64,000 bases of DNA from NCBI GenBank assembly GCA_964517495.1, contig CAZFER010000026.1, positions 1 through 64,000 of the forward strand, in the 5' to 3' direction. The DNA comes from CAZFER01 sp964517495 (GTDB lineage: Bacteria > Hinthialibacterota > Hinthialibacteria > Hinthialibacterales > Hinthialibacteraceae). The position numbers and the translations under genes were made by a program. Positions within the stretch are counted from its first letter, which is position 1, and every line of letters starts with the position of its first letter. Positions 43,743 through 52,855 of the stretch are shown piece by piece. The notes under the pieces were generated by a model. It saw nothing but the letters and a program-made list of their open reading frames with translations, was not told the origin of the DNA and searched no databases.

Positions 43743-45851
43743 TTACCGGTCAATTCGATTTTGCACTTTCGTTTTGGAAAGAAGAATGGGTTTAGTGGTT
43801 TCAGTTTTTATTTCACGGGGCAGCATCCAAACTTTCGAACCATCCTTATTGCAGAAATAAAGGGACGATTCAGAAGGTTCAAGCGCGTTACCATCCGCCC
43901 AAAAGGCATAAAATTCTGGATTGGCATTTAATACCCGGCGCACATAGGTGTGGTTCAATTCACTTTCACTGGTCAGCTGGCGGCTCATTCGCCATGTATT
44001 GCCTTGATCTTCGCTAACCCAGATTGCCACTTCACCACCTGTGCAATATTCTTGTGGACCATTTTCCGTGGGAGCGATAATACGCCAAGTGCCATCCTCT
44101 TCGATATAGAGCGAACCCATATCGTAGTTATGATCCGATTCCGTCACTTTTTTTAACTGCCACTCACTTCCCGACCAATGGGCGATGCTCCAAATACGTG
44201 GTCCGTTTTCAGGACCTGATTCATAACCTTTGCTCAGCACCACCAGGATGACTGGGTTATCATCATGATCATAGGTGATGTCCTTCAGGTAAACCAAATC
44301 TCCATCGTTTTGGTAATTGTGTACCAGAGCATCATTCTGGTGTGAACGTAAGGGTAATTCCAGCTCATCCCCCTCGACATTCGTCCAGGTTTGGCCAAAA
44401 TCACGGGTTTCCAAATAATAAAGGTTGGTGCGTGAATTAACCCCAGTTCCCGCTGGATGCCAATTCAATGCGGTGCCGCGCTTCTTGCCGGATTGAGAGC
44501 TGATTTGATAATGGCCGTCGAATCCAGCGATTTTTTTATCCGGTGTCCATTCATACCCATCCGGGCTGACACTGACATAGCATTCCCTGCCAGCGGTATA
44601 TTTAGTGAAGAGAAACACGAAACCGAATCCCTCAACATAGCGTGGTTGTGGGTAAGTGAATTCCCGCTTCATGACCAATTCAAACTCATCGATGGAATAA
44701 GGTTCGGAACTCTTCCAGATGAAGCCATCCGATCCCCCATGCGCACTGGCAAAAACCCACAGATGGCCATCCTGATCAATGCTTAAGGTAGGATTGTGAT
44801 GGGCATCCCCGGTTCCCTTCTCCATGACGATGGCAGGTTTGGGAACAGTGCCTGTTTTATGATCATAATAAGAAATCATGATCAACAAGGGTTGAGATTC
44901 ATTCACGCCTTTTGTTCCCCCATAGACAAAGAACGTACGATCCACTTCAGGAGCATATTGGGCATGGTGGCGGTGTTTGGCACAGTACGTACCCAGGCCA
45001 CCGCTGTATTTATAACGGTATTTATCATCGGAACGCTGGTTGCTGTACCAAATGCCATGATAACCATCAGTACGGGGTGTACCAATCACCACAGGTTTTT
45101 CCTCGATTTCAATCCATTCACCCGTATGGCCATTGCCGGTCAAATCATTTACAGTTTCACCTTCTACGGATCGCTTTGCCCAATAGGCAATTAAACCATC
45201 CTCTTTGAGTTGATCAATATTTTCATCTTGTGGTTGAGTGGCTAACAGTGCTCGTAATTCCGAGCTGGATAATTCACGATTCCAGACACGAATATTTTCC
45301 ATTTCGCCATCAAAGGGACGTTCCAGGGTCCCTAAGAGGGTTTCTTTCAACGCACCGATCAATAATGATTCGTCACTTTGAATGGGCCGGTAATTGGATG
45401 AAGAGGAAAGAGTGTATTGGTTAACCAGTTGCCCATTATAATAAAGTTTCTTTTCACCTTGACGGTTGAAAGTTCCCACACAATGGAACCATTGGCCTGC
45501 CGGAGGCAACGAAGCATGAGCATGGGAATAACCGGATTGATCCTGAACGAGCATGCGTATTTCACCGGAATAAGCATAAAAGGTAAAGTCCGCACTAGGC
45601 TCACCACGATTGAGGAAAATTTGATTTCCGGACAAATCATCAAATTTTATCCAAGCCTCTAATGTCAATTCCTGAAGATTAAAAGCGTCACCATTTTCAA
45701 CATGTATATATTGAGTTTGACCATCAAATTCGATCCCGGACTCAGGTGTCCAACTCACAAACCGGTCGTCCGGTTGAGAATAGGAAATCGAAACAAAGAC
45801 AAAGGTGAGCAACGAAAATAAAATAGATTGTTTAGATGTTAAAATAGACAT
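43743..45851 (-). CDS. secreted LamG domain fused to BNR-type beta-propeller
   Basis: A protein of about 702 residues. The start at 45851 has GAGGAGATT upstream. A TTG seven codons earlier overlaps that site. A signal peptide (about 1-25) precedes a LamG jelly-roll (about 30-225, GIEFDGQTQYIHVENGDAF, LTLEAWIKFD, ENIRVWNRELSSSELR). Residues 240-690 form a propeller of BNR_4 type with YHGIWYSNQRSDDKY, the His pair D349-A-H-H-N353, and Asp-box motifs TRDFGQTW and SEDQGNTW. BNR_4 propellers include ulvan and rhamnogalacturonan lyases (PL24/PL25 type), so a polysaccharide lyase or glycan-binding role is possible. It is flanked by hairpin terminators on both sides. Confidence 0.85.
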   Translation of the reverse strand: MSILTSKQSILFSLLTFVFVSISYSQPDDRFVSWTPESGIEFDGQTQYIHVENGDAFNLQELTLEAWIKFDDLSGNQIFLNRGEPSADFTFYAYSGEIRMLVQDQSGYSHAHASLPPAGQWFHCVGTFNRQGEKKLYYNGQLVNQYTLSSSSNYRPIQSDESLLIGALKETLLGTLERPFDGEMENIRVWNRELSSSELRALLATQPQDENIDQLKEDGLIAYWAKRSVEGETVNDLTGNGHTGEWIEIEEKPVVIGTPRTDGYHGIWYSNQRSDDKYRYKYSGGLGTYCAKHRHHAQYAPEVDRTFFVYGGTKGVNESQPLLIMISYYDHKTGTVPKPAIVMEKGTGDAHHNPTLSIDQDGHLWVFASAHGGSDGFIWKSSEPYSIDEFELVMKREFTYPQPRYVEGFGFVFLFTKYTAGRECYVSVSPDGYEWTPDKKIAGFDGHYQISSQSGKKRGTALNWHPAGTGVNSRTNLYYLETRDFGQTWTNVEGDELELPLRSHQNDALVHNYQNDGDLVYLKDITYDHDDNPVILVVLSKGYESGPENGPRIWSIAHWSGSEWQLKKVTESDHNYDMGSLYIEEDGTWRIIAPTENGPQEYCTGGEVAIWVSEDQGNTWRMSRQLTSESELNHTYVRRVLNANPEFYAFWADGNALEPSESSLYFCNKDGSKVWMLPREIKTETTKPILLSKTKVQNRIDR

Positions 45852-45874
45852 AATCTCCTCTTTTGTACACAAAC

Positions 45875-45901
45875 CGGCCCGTTGAGTAAGACAACGGGCC
45901 G
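45875..45901. terminator. hairpin terminator downstream of triple-LamG gene
   Basis: CGGCCCGTTG and CAACGGGCCG pair perfectly over 10 bp with a 7-nt loop. It lies 20 nt after the stop of the triple-LamG gene and 23 nt before the next start. On the minus strand the tail is GTTTGT, so it may be partial rather than absolute. Confidence 0.7.
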
Positions 45902-45921
45902 TTCGATAAAGTCATTGGTGA

Positions 45922-47988
45922 TTAATACAAACTCCATTCGCTCACACGAACAGGACCAGCGGAACCAGAATATTCGGCATCATATCCGTTTCCACTATAA
46001 TCAATCAGAGTTCCATCCTCAACAGCTCCTGAGGTGTAATAAATGAGGAGGCCATCTTGTACCATCTGATCAACATTCTCCTCGGCGGGTGGTGTGGCGA
46101 GCAACTCACGAATTTCTTGTTCTTCCAAAGCCCGATTCCAAATTCGGACATTTTCCATGGCGCCCTGGAAAAAGCCCCCCTCCGGTGACAACGAACCAAC
46201 ATGTAAAGGAGCATCTCCCCAGGGAATAACGCCCAGCGCATCCTGATCAGAATCAACGAGGACTCCATTGTAGTAGAGATTTATAATACCTTTGTCAAAA
46301 TCAAACGTACCACAAACATGAACCCATTGTTCTGCGGGAGGCATGGGAGCAGCTGCATCACCAAACTCTCCTATTCTCATGTGAATTCGGTTTCCAAAAT
46401 GGGAATCCCCATCCAAACCGAAATATTCATCCGTACCACCGCGTCCAACAATTCCACGGGCACTCAGGGTACGATCATGGAAGATGGGATCAAGATAAAC
46501 CCACGCTTCAAGGGTAATAAAATCAATTTCAAATAATGCCGGATTATCAAACGAAGCGAAGGTTGAAGCACCATCAAACAAAAGACCCTCTTCAGGTTTG
46601 AAGGCCAGATGGGATTCGTCAACTTCAAATGCACCAAATACACCATCATTGCCATTACCAGTCAAGTCAATGAGTTGATCACCCTCGATAGAACGAGAGG
46701 CCCAGTAGGCAATCAAACCGTTTTTCTTCATCTCTTCTATATCTTCTTCTGCCGGTTTGGTTTCAAGCAAATCGAGAATTTCTTCCTCGCTCAGTTCCTT
46801 ATTCCATATACGCATATTTTCCATCACCCCATCCAAATGACGGCTGCCGGGTTCGAGGGCACCGAGATAGAGTGGATTATTACTATCAAGCGGTTGAGAA
46901 GGAACCGTTGTTTCCATCTGCAATATGCCGTTGTAATACAATCGCTTTGTTCCATCCTCCCCATGAGTTCCGACAATATGAACCCATTCATTGGCGGGAG
47001 GAACAGGACCATTGGCATGGCTGTAACTGCTGACATCCTGAACAAGAAAACGAATGCGATCAAAGAGGTAAAAGGTAAAATCTTGGGGAGCACCACCGCG
47101 ATTCATGAAAACCTGGTTTTCATGAGTTCGGTCAAATCTGACCCATGTTTCTAACGAGAAGGCATGAAGGTTAAAAGGTGTGCCATCTTCAATTTCAACA
47201 TACGTGCTTTGGCCATCAAAGGAAATCCCTTCTTCTGGCATAAAGTTTAGATTGCTTTGATCGAGGGTAAACTTTTGATAGGTTGCATCATTATCCCCCG
47301 CTAAATCCTGTAACGTCTTTCCATCCAATGAACGTGAAGCCCAATAAGAGATAAGTCCATTGGCTTTCATTTCATCGAGATTTTCATTTTCAGGTTCGGT
47401 TGCTAGTAAATCTTCAAGCTCATCCGCCGACAAACCACGTTTCCATATACGAAGATTTTCTATCATACCATTCACATGGCGTTCACCTGCTGACAATGCC
47501 CCGATTCGTAAGGGATCCTCTCCTTGACGCATGGTGGCAGCCCACTCCGTTTCTGCGACCAAGATGCCGTTGTAATAAAGTCTGACAAACTCGCCATCAT
47601 AAACCCCCGCCATATGCACCCACGTATTGGCTGGAGGAACATCACTAATGGCTGATTCGTGACCGACATCCACATCTTCAATCAGAAATCGTCCATTGCC
47701 GTTATCTGCATAGAACGTGAAATATTGACCAGCGGATCCACGTCCAGCGATCTGTTGACGTCCGGAGTTGTCACGAAGATTAAACCATGCTTCAACCGTC
47801 AACTGTTCAACATTGAAATCACTTGCATCCGTTACTTCATAATATTCAGTGATCCCATTCAGAGTAATACCTCTTTCCGGCTTCCAACTTAACAACGATT
47901 CATCCAACTGCGCCTGGCTGCTTACCGCAATTGTGCATATACACACACCCAGTAATGCTAACCAAATTCCAATTTTGGTCTTCAACAT
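45922..47988 (-). CDS. secreted triple-LamG protein
   Basis: A 688-residue exported protein. The signal peptide ends near residue 27 (AVSSQAQ). Three LamG (concanavalin-like) domains follow in tandem at about 30-235, 240-450 and 455-675. Each opens with EGI-x-x-DGxxxY-type strands and LEAWVRFD-like cores, and closes with LRIWKRGLSADELEDLLA-like and YWASRSLDG-like motifs. No enzyme domain is present, so it is a glycan- or matrix-binding adhesin. The first copy resembles the LamG of the next gene. The repeats produce long antisense open frames that are not genes. Confidence 0.88.
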   Translation of the reverse strand: MLKTKIGIWLALLGVCICTIAVSSQAQLDESLLSWKPERGITLNGITEYYEVTDASDFNVEQLTVEAWFNLRDNSGRQQIAGRGSAGQYFTFYADNGNGRFLIEDVDVGHESAISDVPPANTWVHMAGVYDGEFVRLYYNGILVAETEWAATMRQGEDPLRIGALSAGERHVNGMIENLRIWKRGLSADELEDLLATEPENENLDEMKANGLISYWASRSLDGKTLQDLAGDNDATYQKFTLDQSNLNFMPEEGISFDGQSTYVEIEDGTPFNLHAFSLETWVRFDRTHENQVFMNRGGAPQDFTFYLFDRIRFLVQDVSSYSHANGPVPPANEWVHIVGTHGEDGTKRLYYNGILQMETTVPSQPLDSNNPLYLGALEPGSRHLDGVMENMRIWNKELSEEEILDLLETKPAEEDIEEMKKNGLIAYWASRSIEGDQLIDLTGNGNDGVFGAFEVDESHLAFKPEEGLLFDGASTFASFDNPALFEIDFITLEAWVYLDPIFHDRTLSARGIVGRGGTDEYFGLDGDSHFGNRIHMRIGEFGDAAAPMPPAEQWVHVCGTFDFDKGIINLYYNGVLVDSDQDALGVIPWGDAPLHVGSLSPEGGFFQGAMENVRIWNRALEEQEIRELLATPPAEENVDQMVQDGLLIYYTSGAVEDGTLIDYSGNGYDAEYSGSAGPVRVSEWSLY

Positions 47989-48048
47989 TTTCCTCTCCTT
48001 TCAAGAATAAAGAATAGAATGGCTTGTAAATACTTGCTATTTGATAAT

Positions 48049-48615
48049 TTATGGACCAAAGCGATAGATATCACCGTCACTGCGTAACCCGTTTGATGCA
48101 TCAAACCAGACGAGATATTGCTTTTGCGTCGATTCGAAATCCTGGTCAGGTCCATAACTCATGATCGCCCATCCGCCTTTGCTGTTTTTGATATGAGACA
48201 TGTTGGGATTATCAAACCAGGTTCCCTGTCGGCGATGGTCCATGGTGTCTGGTCCCCAAAATGGATAGACGGCGTTTGGAAGTGGATCAGTTTTATTAAA
48301 AGCATCGCGAACGCTTGCCGTCATATAAGCAACGGGTGTGGTCAGTCGCAGAAATCGATATTGTCGAGGATTAATAAATGTATTTGTGCTTGGCCAATAG
48401 GTATTGGGGTATGTTCCATGATCAATGGCATACATCTCCAATGCTGTTCCGATAGCCTTCATATCACCTTCGGTCGCCGCAATCTTGGCCCGCAATTGGG
48501 CATTCAAAAAATTGGGCACCGCGATAGCCGCAAGAATACCAATGATGGCGACAACGATGAGTAATTCAATCAAAGTAAAAGCCTCTTTATTTATGCTGAA
48601 TAACACTGATAACAT
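48049..48615 (-). CDS. type IV pilin-like/pseudopilin protein
   Basis: A 188-residue protein with an 11- to 12-residue leader ending in EA^FTLIELLIVVAIIGILA, so cleavage follows Ala. VPNFLNAQLRAKIAATEGD continues the helix. The C-terminus is SNGLRSDGDIYRFGP, nearly the same pattern as the protein at 43030. A strong GGAGG lies only 3 nt before ATG 48615, which is unusually close. It is the first gene of the minus-strand surface run and sits just downstream of a MITE-like element that may carry or disturb its promoter. Confidence 0.88.
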   Translation of the reverse strand: MLSVLFSINKEAFTLIELLIVVAIIGILAAIAVPNFLNAQLRAKIAATEGDMKAIGTALEMYAIDHGTYPNTYWPSTNTFINPRQYRFLRLTTPVAYMTASVRDAFNKTDPLPNAVYPFWGPDTMDHRRQGTWFDNPNMSHIKNSKGGWAIMSYGPDQDFESTQKQYLVWFDASNGLRSDGDIYRFGP

Positions 48616-48644
48616 TTACCTCCAGAAAGTCCTCTTTGTGTAAG

Positions 48645-48831
48645 TGGTCAGCCATTTGAAGCCCCATTCCCCCACCAAGACTGGAAGGGGCTAGGGGAGG
48701 GTTGATAAGAAAACGGTGAGCAAAATCCTTAAACCTCCTCCAAACTTCCACCATTTCTTTGGAGGAGAAATAGTGCGTCCGTTTATAAGTTTACACTTTC
48801 TTTTTCTTTCCACTTTCTATGGCTGACACGT
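48645..48831. mobile_element. MITE-like remnant with inverted ends
   Basis: The segment is bounded by GTCAGCCAT (48647-48655) on the left and its complement ATGGCTGAC (48819-48827) on the right. The right end extends to the 26-nt motif shared with 16016-16041. Subterminal repeats GAAAGTGGAAAG and GAAAGTGTAAAC are visible on the minus strand. No transposase is encoded in the 187 bp. It looks like a small non-autonomous element or a deleted insertion sequence. The family is not identified. Confidence 0.55.
48660..48692. repeat. hairpin within the MITE-like segment
   Basis: AGCCCC-a-TTCC (48660-48670) pairs with GGAAGGGGCT (48683-48692) over 10 bp with one bulged base and a 12-nt loop. It lies near the left end of the MITE-like element. 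Confidence 0.6.
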
Positions 48832-48909
48832 AATCTTATTTTACCCTATAGTAAATTGGTCTCGTGTCAAGATAAATTTGTTTCTTATATATTTATAGAC
48901 ATTATTTTA

Positions 48910-49920
48910 TTATGTTTTTTTCAAGAGGATTCTAATGAAAATAGGTCCTCCAACCAGAGCCGTTATGATTCCAACCGGCATCTCCCGGGGAGAAAGAAGA
49001 GTTCGGGCGAAGGTATCGCAAATTACCAAAAAGGCGCCACCAAGGAAAAAACATCCTGGCAAGACAATACGCTGATCAAAACCAACCAACCGCCGAACCG
49101 CATGGGGGACAATTAAGCCCACAAATCCTATTGGGCCAGATAAAGAAACCACGGCAGCAGTCGATAAACCTCCACCGAAGAACACTCGCCGCTGTACCGA
49201 ACCAACATCAACGCCATGCCCTGCGGCCAATTCTTCACCCATTGAGAGATGGTTCATCTCCAGCATACAGGAAAACATCATGGCCAGTCCGGGTAATAAG
49301 AGCGGGAATAACATGGAAAGTTGATTATATCCATCCACCTCAAGCCCCCCCATTAGCCAACGGCTCATTAAAACCAGATAATGCGGGCTGGCAACATATT
49401 GCAAACACAGAATAAAACCCGCTGAAATGATGGAAATGGTGATACCAGCCAACAAAAGGGTATGTACAGCCAATCCTTGAGGACGGCGTGAGATGGCATA
49501 TAAAAACGATAGAGAAGCAGAAGCTCCCAGTAAGGAAAACAACTGAACCGTCGAAAACGGTCCCCAGGACTGCAAAAAGCCAGGAATAACAATCGCCGTC
49601 ACAGCCCCCACTGATGCCCCGCCTGTTACCCCCAACGTATAAGGCTCTGCCAATGGATTGTGTAAAACAATCTGAAAACACGCTCCAACCACAGCCAAAG
49701 TTCCACCAACAAACGCCGCCAATAATACCCTGGGAATTCGCTGATAAATCAGGATATCCGCATTCACATCAGGATCGCCGTTATAAAAGGTCAGGAATGC
49801 TGATTTTATATTGATGGATTCCCCCCCGATAAAAGGTGCGAGAAAAACCACCAAAAGAAATGGTAATAAAAAGAAAACGAGATAAACACGATATGTATGA
49901 GAGGTCAATGTTTTACTCAC
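48910..49920 (-). CDS. FecCD/BtuC family ABC transporter permease
   Basis: The membrane component (336 residues, about ten helices) of a cobalamin, heme or ferric-siderophore importer. Family motifs are RIPRVLLAAFVGGTLAVVGA, NPLAEPYTLGVTGGASVGA, GLSTAAVVSLSGPIGFVGLI and VPHAVRRLVGFDQR. It starts directly after the ATPase gene (adjacent, no gap), completing a substrate-binding/ATPase/permease set. GAGTGAGTAAAAC lies before the start within the ATPase end. Confidence 0.93.
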   Translation of the reverse strand: MSKTLTSHTYRVYLVFFLLPFLLVVFLAPFIGGESINIKSAFLTFYNGDPDVNADILIYQRIPRVLLAAFVGGTLAVVGACFQIVLHNPLAEPYTLGVTGGASVGAVTAIVIPGFLQSWGPFSTVQLFSLLGASASLSFLYAISRRPQGLAVHTLLLAGITISIISAGFILCLQYVASPHYLVLMSRWLMGGLEVDGYNQLSMLFPLLLPGLAMMFSCMLEMNHLSMGEELAAGHGVDVGSVQRRVFFGGGLSTAAVVSLSGPIGFVGLIVPHAVRRLVGFDQRIVLPGCFFLGGAFLVICDTFARTLLSPREMPVGIITALVGGPIFIRILLKKT

Positions 49921-50730
49921 TCAACCTAATCCTTTCGTGTTCGGAACCAACATCGGATATCCATTAACCGGATGGGTTGACAGTAAAACACGCTCCCCAT
50001 AAATGCGATGAATTGTTTCCGGGGTTAATACTTCTTCCGGTTTGCCTTCTTTTATAATGCGACCTTGATCAAATAACAAAAGCTGACACCCATAAATTGA
50101 CGCCAAATTGACGTCATGGGTTACCACGATGACTCCAATTTCTCTGGAAACCAGGTCTTTAAGCAAATCAAAGAACCGAACCTGATGATGTAAATCCAAT
50201 GATGAGGTGGGTTCGTCCAACAATAATATAGAAGGTTCCTGAGCCAGCACCGACGCAAGAAAGACACGTTGCCGTTCCCCACCTGAGAGATGGGATATTC
50301 GACGCTGTTCAAAACAATCAATTTCAGTCAAAACCATGCTCTCTTTTACGACCTCTATATCATGATCCGTTAAAAAACCACCACTATTCAAATGAGGATA
50401 ACGCCCCATGGCCACAATATTCAGGACAGACATATCAAATTCGCACGAAGCATTTTGAGGAAGATAACCCAAAACCTGCGCAATTTTTCTCCGTTGAATT
50501 CGGTTGATGTTGCTTTCACCTAATTTAACCTCACCACCTAATGGAGAAAGTACACCTGCAGCAATACGTAAAAAAGTGCTCTTTCCTGAACCATTCAATC
50601 CGATAACGGCAACAATTTCGCCCGGAAATAGACAAAAATGACTTACATTCAGTTGCCAATAAGAATCAAGATAGGAGTGTTTTATATTTGATAAGGTTAA
50701 GCAATCAAAAGGCTTATGGTCTTTTTGCAT
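49921..50730 (-). CDS. BtuD/FecE-type ABC transporter ATPase
   Basis: A 269-residue ATPase of the type II (FecE/BtuD) import family. Walker A GLNGSGKST is at 44-52, the signature LSGGERQ at 148-154, Walker B ILLLDEP at 168-174 and the H-loop H205. It overlaps the upstream binding-protein gene by 17 nt and abuts the permease gene. A single dimer would power uptake through the BtuC-like permease. Confidence 0.93.
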   Translation of the reverse strand: MQKDHKPFDCLTLSNIKHSYLDSYWQLNVSHFCLFPGEIVAVIGLNGSGKSTFLRIAAGVLSPLGGEVKLGESNINRIQRRKIAQVLGYLPQNASCEFDMSVLNIVAMGRYPHLNSGGFLTDHDIEVVKESMVLTEIDCFEQRRISHLSGGERQRVFLASVLAQEPSILLLDEPTSSLDLHHQVRFFDLLKDLVSREIGVIVVTHDVNLASIYGCQLLLFDQGRIIKEGKPEEVLTPETIHRIYGERVLLSTHPVNGYPMLVPNTKGLG

Positions 50731-51628
50731 GGATTAGCTCGTAAAATCGTTGCGCAGTTAAACCCATTCGAGGTCCAGGAATCATTATATAATCATTTGT
50801 CACGGAGTATACACGGCCATTGGCAACGGCAGGCAGGTTGGGCATCGCTTGCCAATCCGATAAATTCTGCTCTATCGATCCTGACATTGACGCGTTATTG
50901 GGGAATAATTCAATAATAACATCCGGGACGCGTTTCAAAAGTGACTCCTTCGAAACTTGAGGATAGGCTCCCTCAATATCTTCATAAATATTCCGTCCTC
51001 CAGCAATTTCCAGCAAATCATTTAAAAATGTATCATTATTAATAGTATATAAACCCGTCAGAGATCCTCCTCGGCGGCCAATACATAGAAAAACGTTGGG
51101 GGTAACTTCTTTTTCTTGAGATAGTTTATTGATTTTACCAAGTTGGTCATTAATATTCTGCATGAGTTTAACTGCTTTTTCCTGGCAATTTAAAACATCA
51201 CCAATTTTAATAATATCATTAAAGACACTCTCAAGATTCGCCATATCAACCCGCAAATAAGGAATATTCTTTTGTTTGCATAACGTGGTTACTGCCTCCA
51301 TTTCACCCAAAACTATAATTAAATCAGGCTTTAAGGTTACGATACGTTCTAAATTTGGATTAATGATCCCCCCTATTTCTTCAATGCGCGCGGCTTCTGG
51401 GGGATAGGTGGTAAAATCACTCACACCTACGACTTTGTCTCCCTGATCCAATGCAAACACAACTTCTACAATAGATGGCGCTGCACAAATAATCCGTTGT
51501 GGGGTATCAGCCGTGTCCTTTTTTGAGATGTTTTCGTTTGGACGTTGAGTACCAATCATCCAAAAAAGCGATGAAATCATCACTCCGATCGCAAAACAAG
51601 CAATCCAAAGAAGATGTTCTTTCTTCAT
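50714..51628 (-). CDS. BtuF-like periplasmic substrate-binding protein
   Basis: A 304-residue class III binding protein. The N-terminal helix (residues 6-26) lacks a clear lipobox, so it may be membrane-anchored or cleaved. The core resembles BtuF/vitamin B12 and heme-binding proteins: RIICAAPSIVEVVFALDQGD, VGVSDFTTYPPEA, INPNLERIVTLKPDLIIVLG and FLNDLLEIAGGRNIYEDI. The ligand cannot be settled. No cobalamin riboswitch box was found upstream, which leaves heme or a siderophore open. Confidence 0.88.
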   Translation of the reverse strand: MKKEHLLWIACFAIGVMISSLFWMIGTQRPNENISKKDTADTPQRIICAAPSIVEVVFALDQGDKVVGVSDFTTYPPEAARIEEIGGIINPNLERIVTLKPDLIIVLGEMEAVTTLCKQKNIPYLRVDMANLESVFNDIIKIGDVLNCQEKAVKLMQNINDQLGKINKLSQEKEVTPNVFLCIGRRGGSLTGLYTINNDTFLNDLLEIAGGRNIYEDIEGAYPQVSKESLLKRVPDVIIELFPNNASMSGSIEQNLSDWQAMPNLPAVANGRVYSVTNDYIMIPGPRMGLTAQRFYELIHAKRP

Positions 51629-51834
51629 ATCTTTAAAAATCCGTTAGATAGAATCAATAGAATAATGAAAAATTGTTTTGGAAGGCATTATAAGAACATT
51701 ACAATGTCCGTATAAGTTCCAGGGAATTGTATTTGGTGGGAGACAGATATAGAACCCGGCATATCTCACGTGGAATTACGTGAAGGTTTACAGGTTTGCT
51801 TAAATTCAGATAATCCTCTATAAGTACGCCAAAA

Positions 51835-52224
51835 CTATAAGTTTATGGTTGTTTCTTCTGCGTGATTGTGAATCATGCGAGTGGAATCAATCAGAGCTTG
51901 CAGAGGAAACGGTTTGCGTAAAAATTTTGCGTTAGGATCTTTATCAAACTCTGTATAATTTTCTGCAGGAAACGAGCTGGAAACCACAAAAGGAATCATG
52001 GGAGACCGTTCACGAATTTTCCGGAAGATTTTCCAGCCGAAATCATTGCGTAAATTTATATCGGAGAAGATATAATCGATATCGTTTTCGCGTTCCAAAA
52101 AGATACTCCAAGCCTCGTCTTCCGATTCAGCTTCAATGGTTTCAAAATTCTGTGATTGAAGCACATCAACCACAAAAGATCGAACAAATGGATCATCATC
52201 AATTACTAGTGCAAAAGGTTTCAT
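51835..52224 (-). CDS. single-domain response regulator receiver
   Basis: A receiver-only protein of about 129 residues. The start at 52224 (MKPFALVIDDDPFV) has GAGGGA upstream. The frame is open 20 codons earlier without support. The acidic pocket is in VIDDD, the phosphorylated Asp is in YIFSDINLRNDFG, and a Ser/Lys pair follows (VVSSSF, KFLRKPFP). There is no output domain, so it probably acts in a phosphorelay or by protein contact. A hybrid kinase gene lies 630 bp upstream on the same strand. Confidence 0.88.
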   Translation of the reverse strand: MKPFALVIDDDPFVRSFVVDVLQSQNFETIEAESEDEAWSIFLERENDIDYIFSDINLRNDFGWKIFRKIRERSPMIPFVVSSSFPAENYTEFDKDPNAKFLRKPFPLQALIDSTRMIHNHAEETTINL

Positions 52225-52855
52225 GTTAATCCCTCTTCCCAGCAAAAATGAGTGGCCCCTGACCTGGATAGCATTATATAACAATATTTTACCATTACCC
52301 GGTATTTTTGCAATGAAATTTTGTAGGTTTCCTGCATCGAGAATCGCCCTATTTTATTTACATCATAAATATGGTCTATTATGAGGCCATCTTACTACGC
52401 TACTCGTATAAAGTAAAGAGCTTTCATTAAATTTTTAATATTTTTTTCATCGGTTAGATGAATAAAAAGTCAATTTCTCTTCGAATATATTCACTTTTAT
52501 CGGCAATAAGCATTTTCTTCTTTATGGGAAATAATACCAAATAAAAATTATTTGGTATTGTAATATACTATGCATATGGAACGAATTAATGCATATTTTG
52601 ACGACGTATGACAGTCAATAAGTAAAATTTTATTACCATACATCAAATTTGAGAAGTTTGAATAAGATCAACCCTCATATAGCTATAATTGATTGGTTAT
52701 ATTAATGCTTAAAGTATTATCTAACTCTTGTAATCAAAGAATTTGAGCAAAAAAATTTTACACCAAAATCGAAACCACAACAAAAAAACGATACGTTAGT
52801 ACCTAAAATACATAAACTTAGATAACAAGAGCATTCTAAAGATCAACGATTGATA
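52225..52855. other. long AT-rich gene-free region with a palindrome
   Basis: About 630 bases between the receiver and the hybrid kinase. No coding frame or pseudogene is credible. The only structured element is a perfect 12-bp inverted repeat with a 3-nt loop at 52533-52559. The region may contain the receiver promoter, a small RNA or a binding site, none of which can be shown from sequence alone. Confidence 0.6.
52533..52559. repeat. AT-rich 12-bp palindrome
   Basis: AATACCAAATAA is followed by AAA and its exact complement TTATTTGGTATT. It is isolated in a gene-free stretch. It could be an operator for a dimeric regulator or a weak terminator. No long T-run follows. Confidence 0.65.

Noticed and set aside
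46609..47154. 181-codon plus-strand frame inside the triple-LamG gene
   Set aside because: It is the antisense of repeated LamG coding sequence and shows no domain or start signal.
51629..51834. Possible cobalamin riboswitch before the BtuF-like gene
   Set aside because: The B12-box core GCCACTG was not found on the relevant strand and no matching fold was seen.
51699..51843. Open stretch of about 48 codons between the receiver and binding-protein genes (minus strand)
   Set aside because: No start codon in frame and no recognisable family, so it is probably chance.
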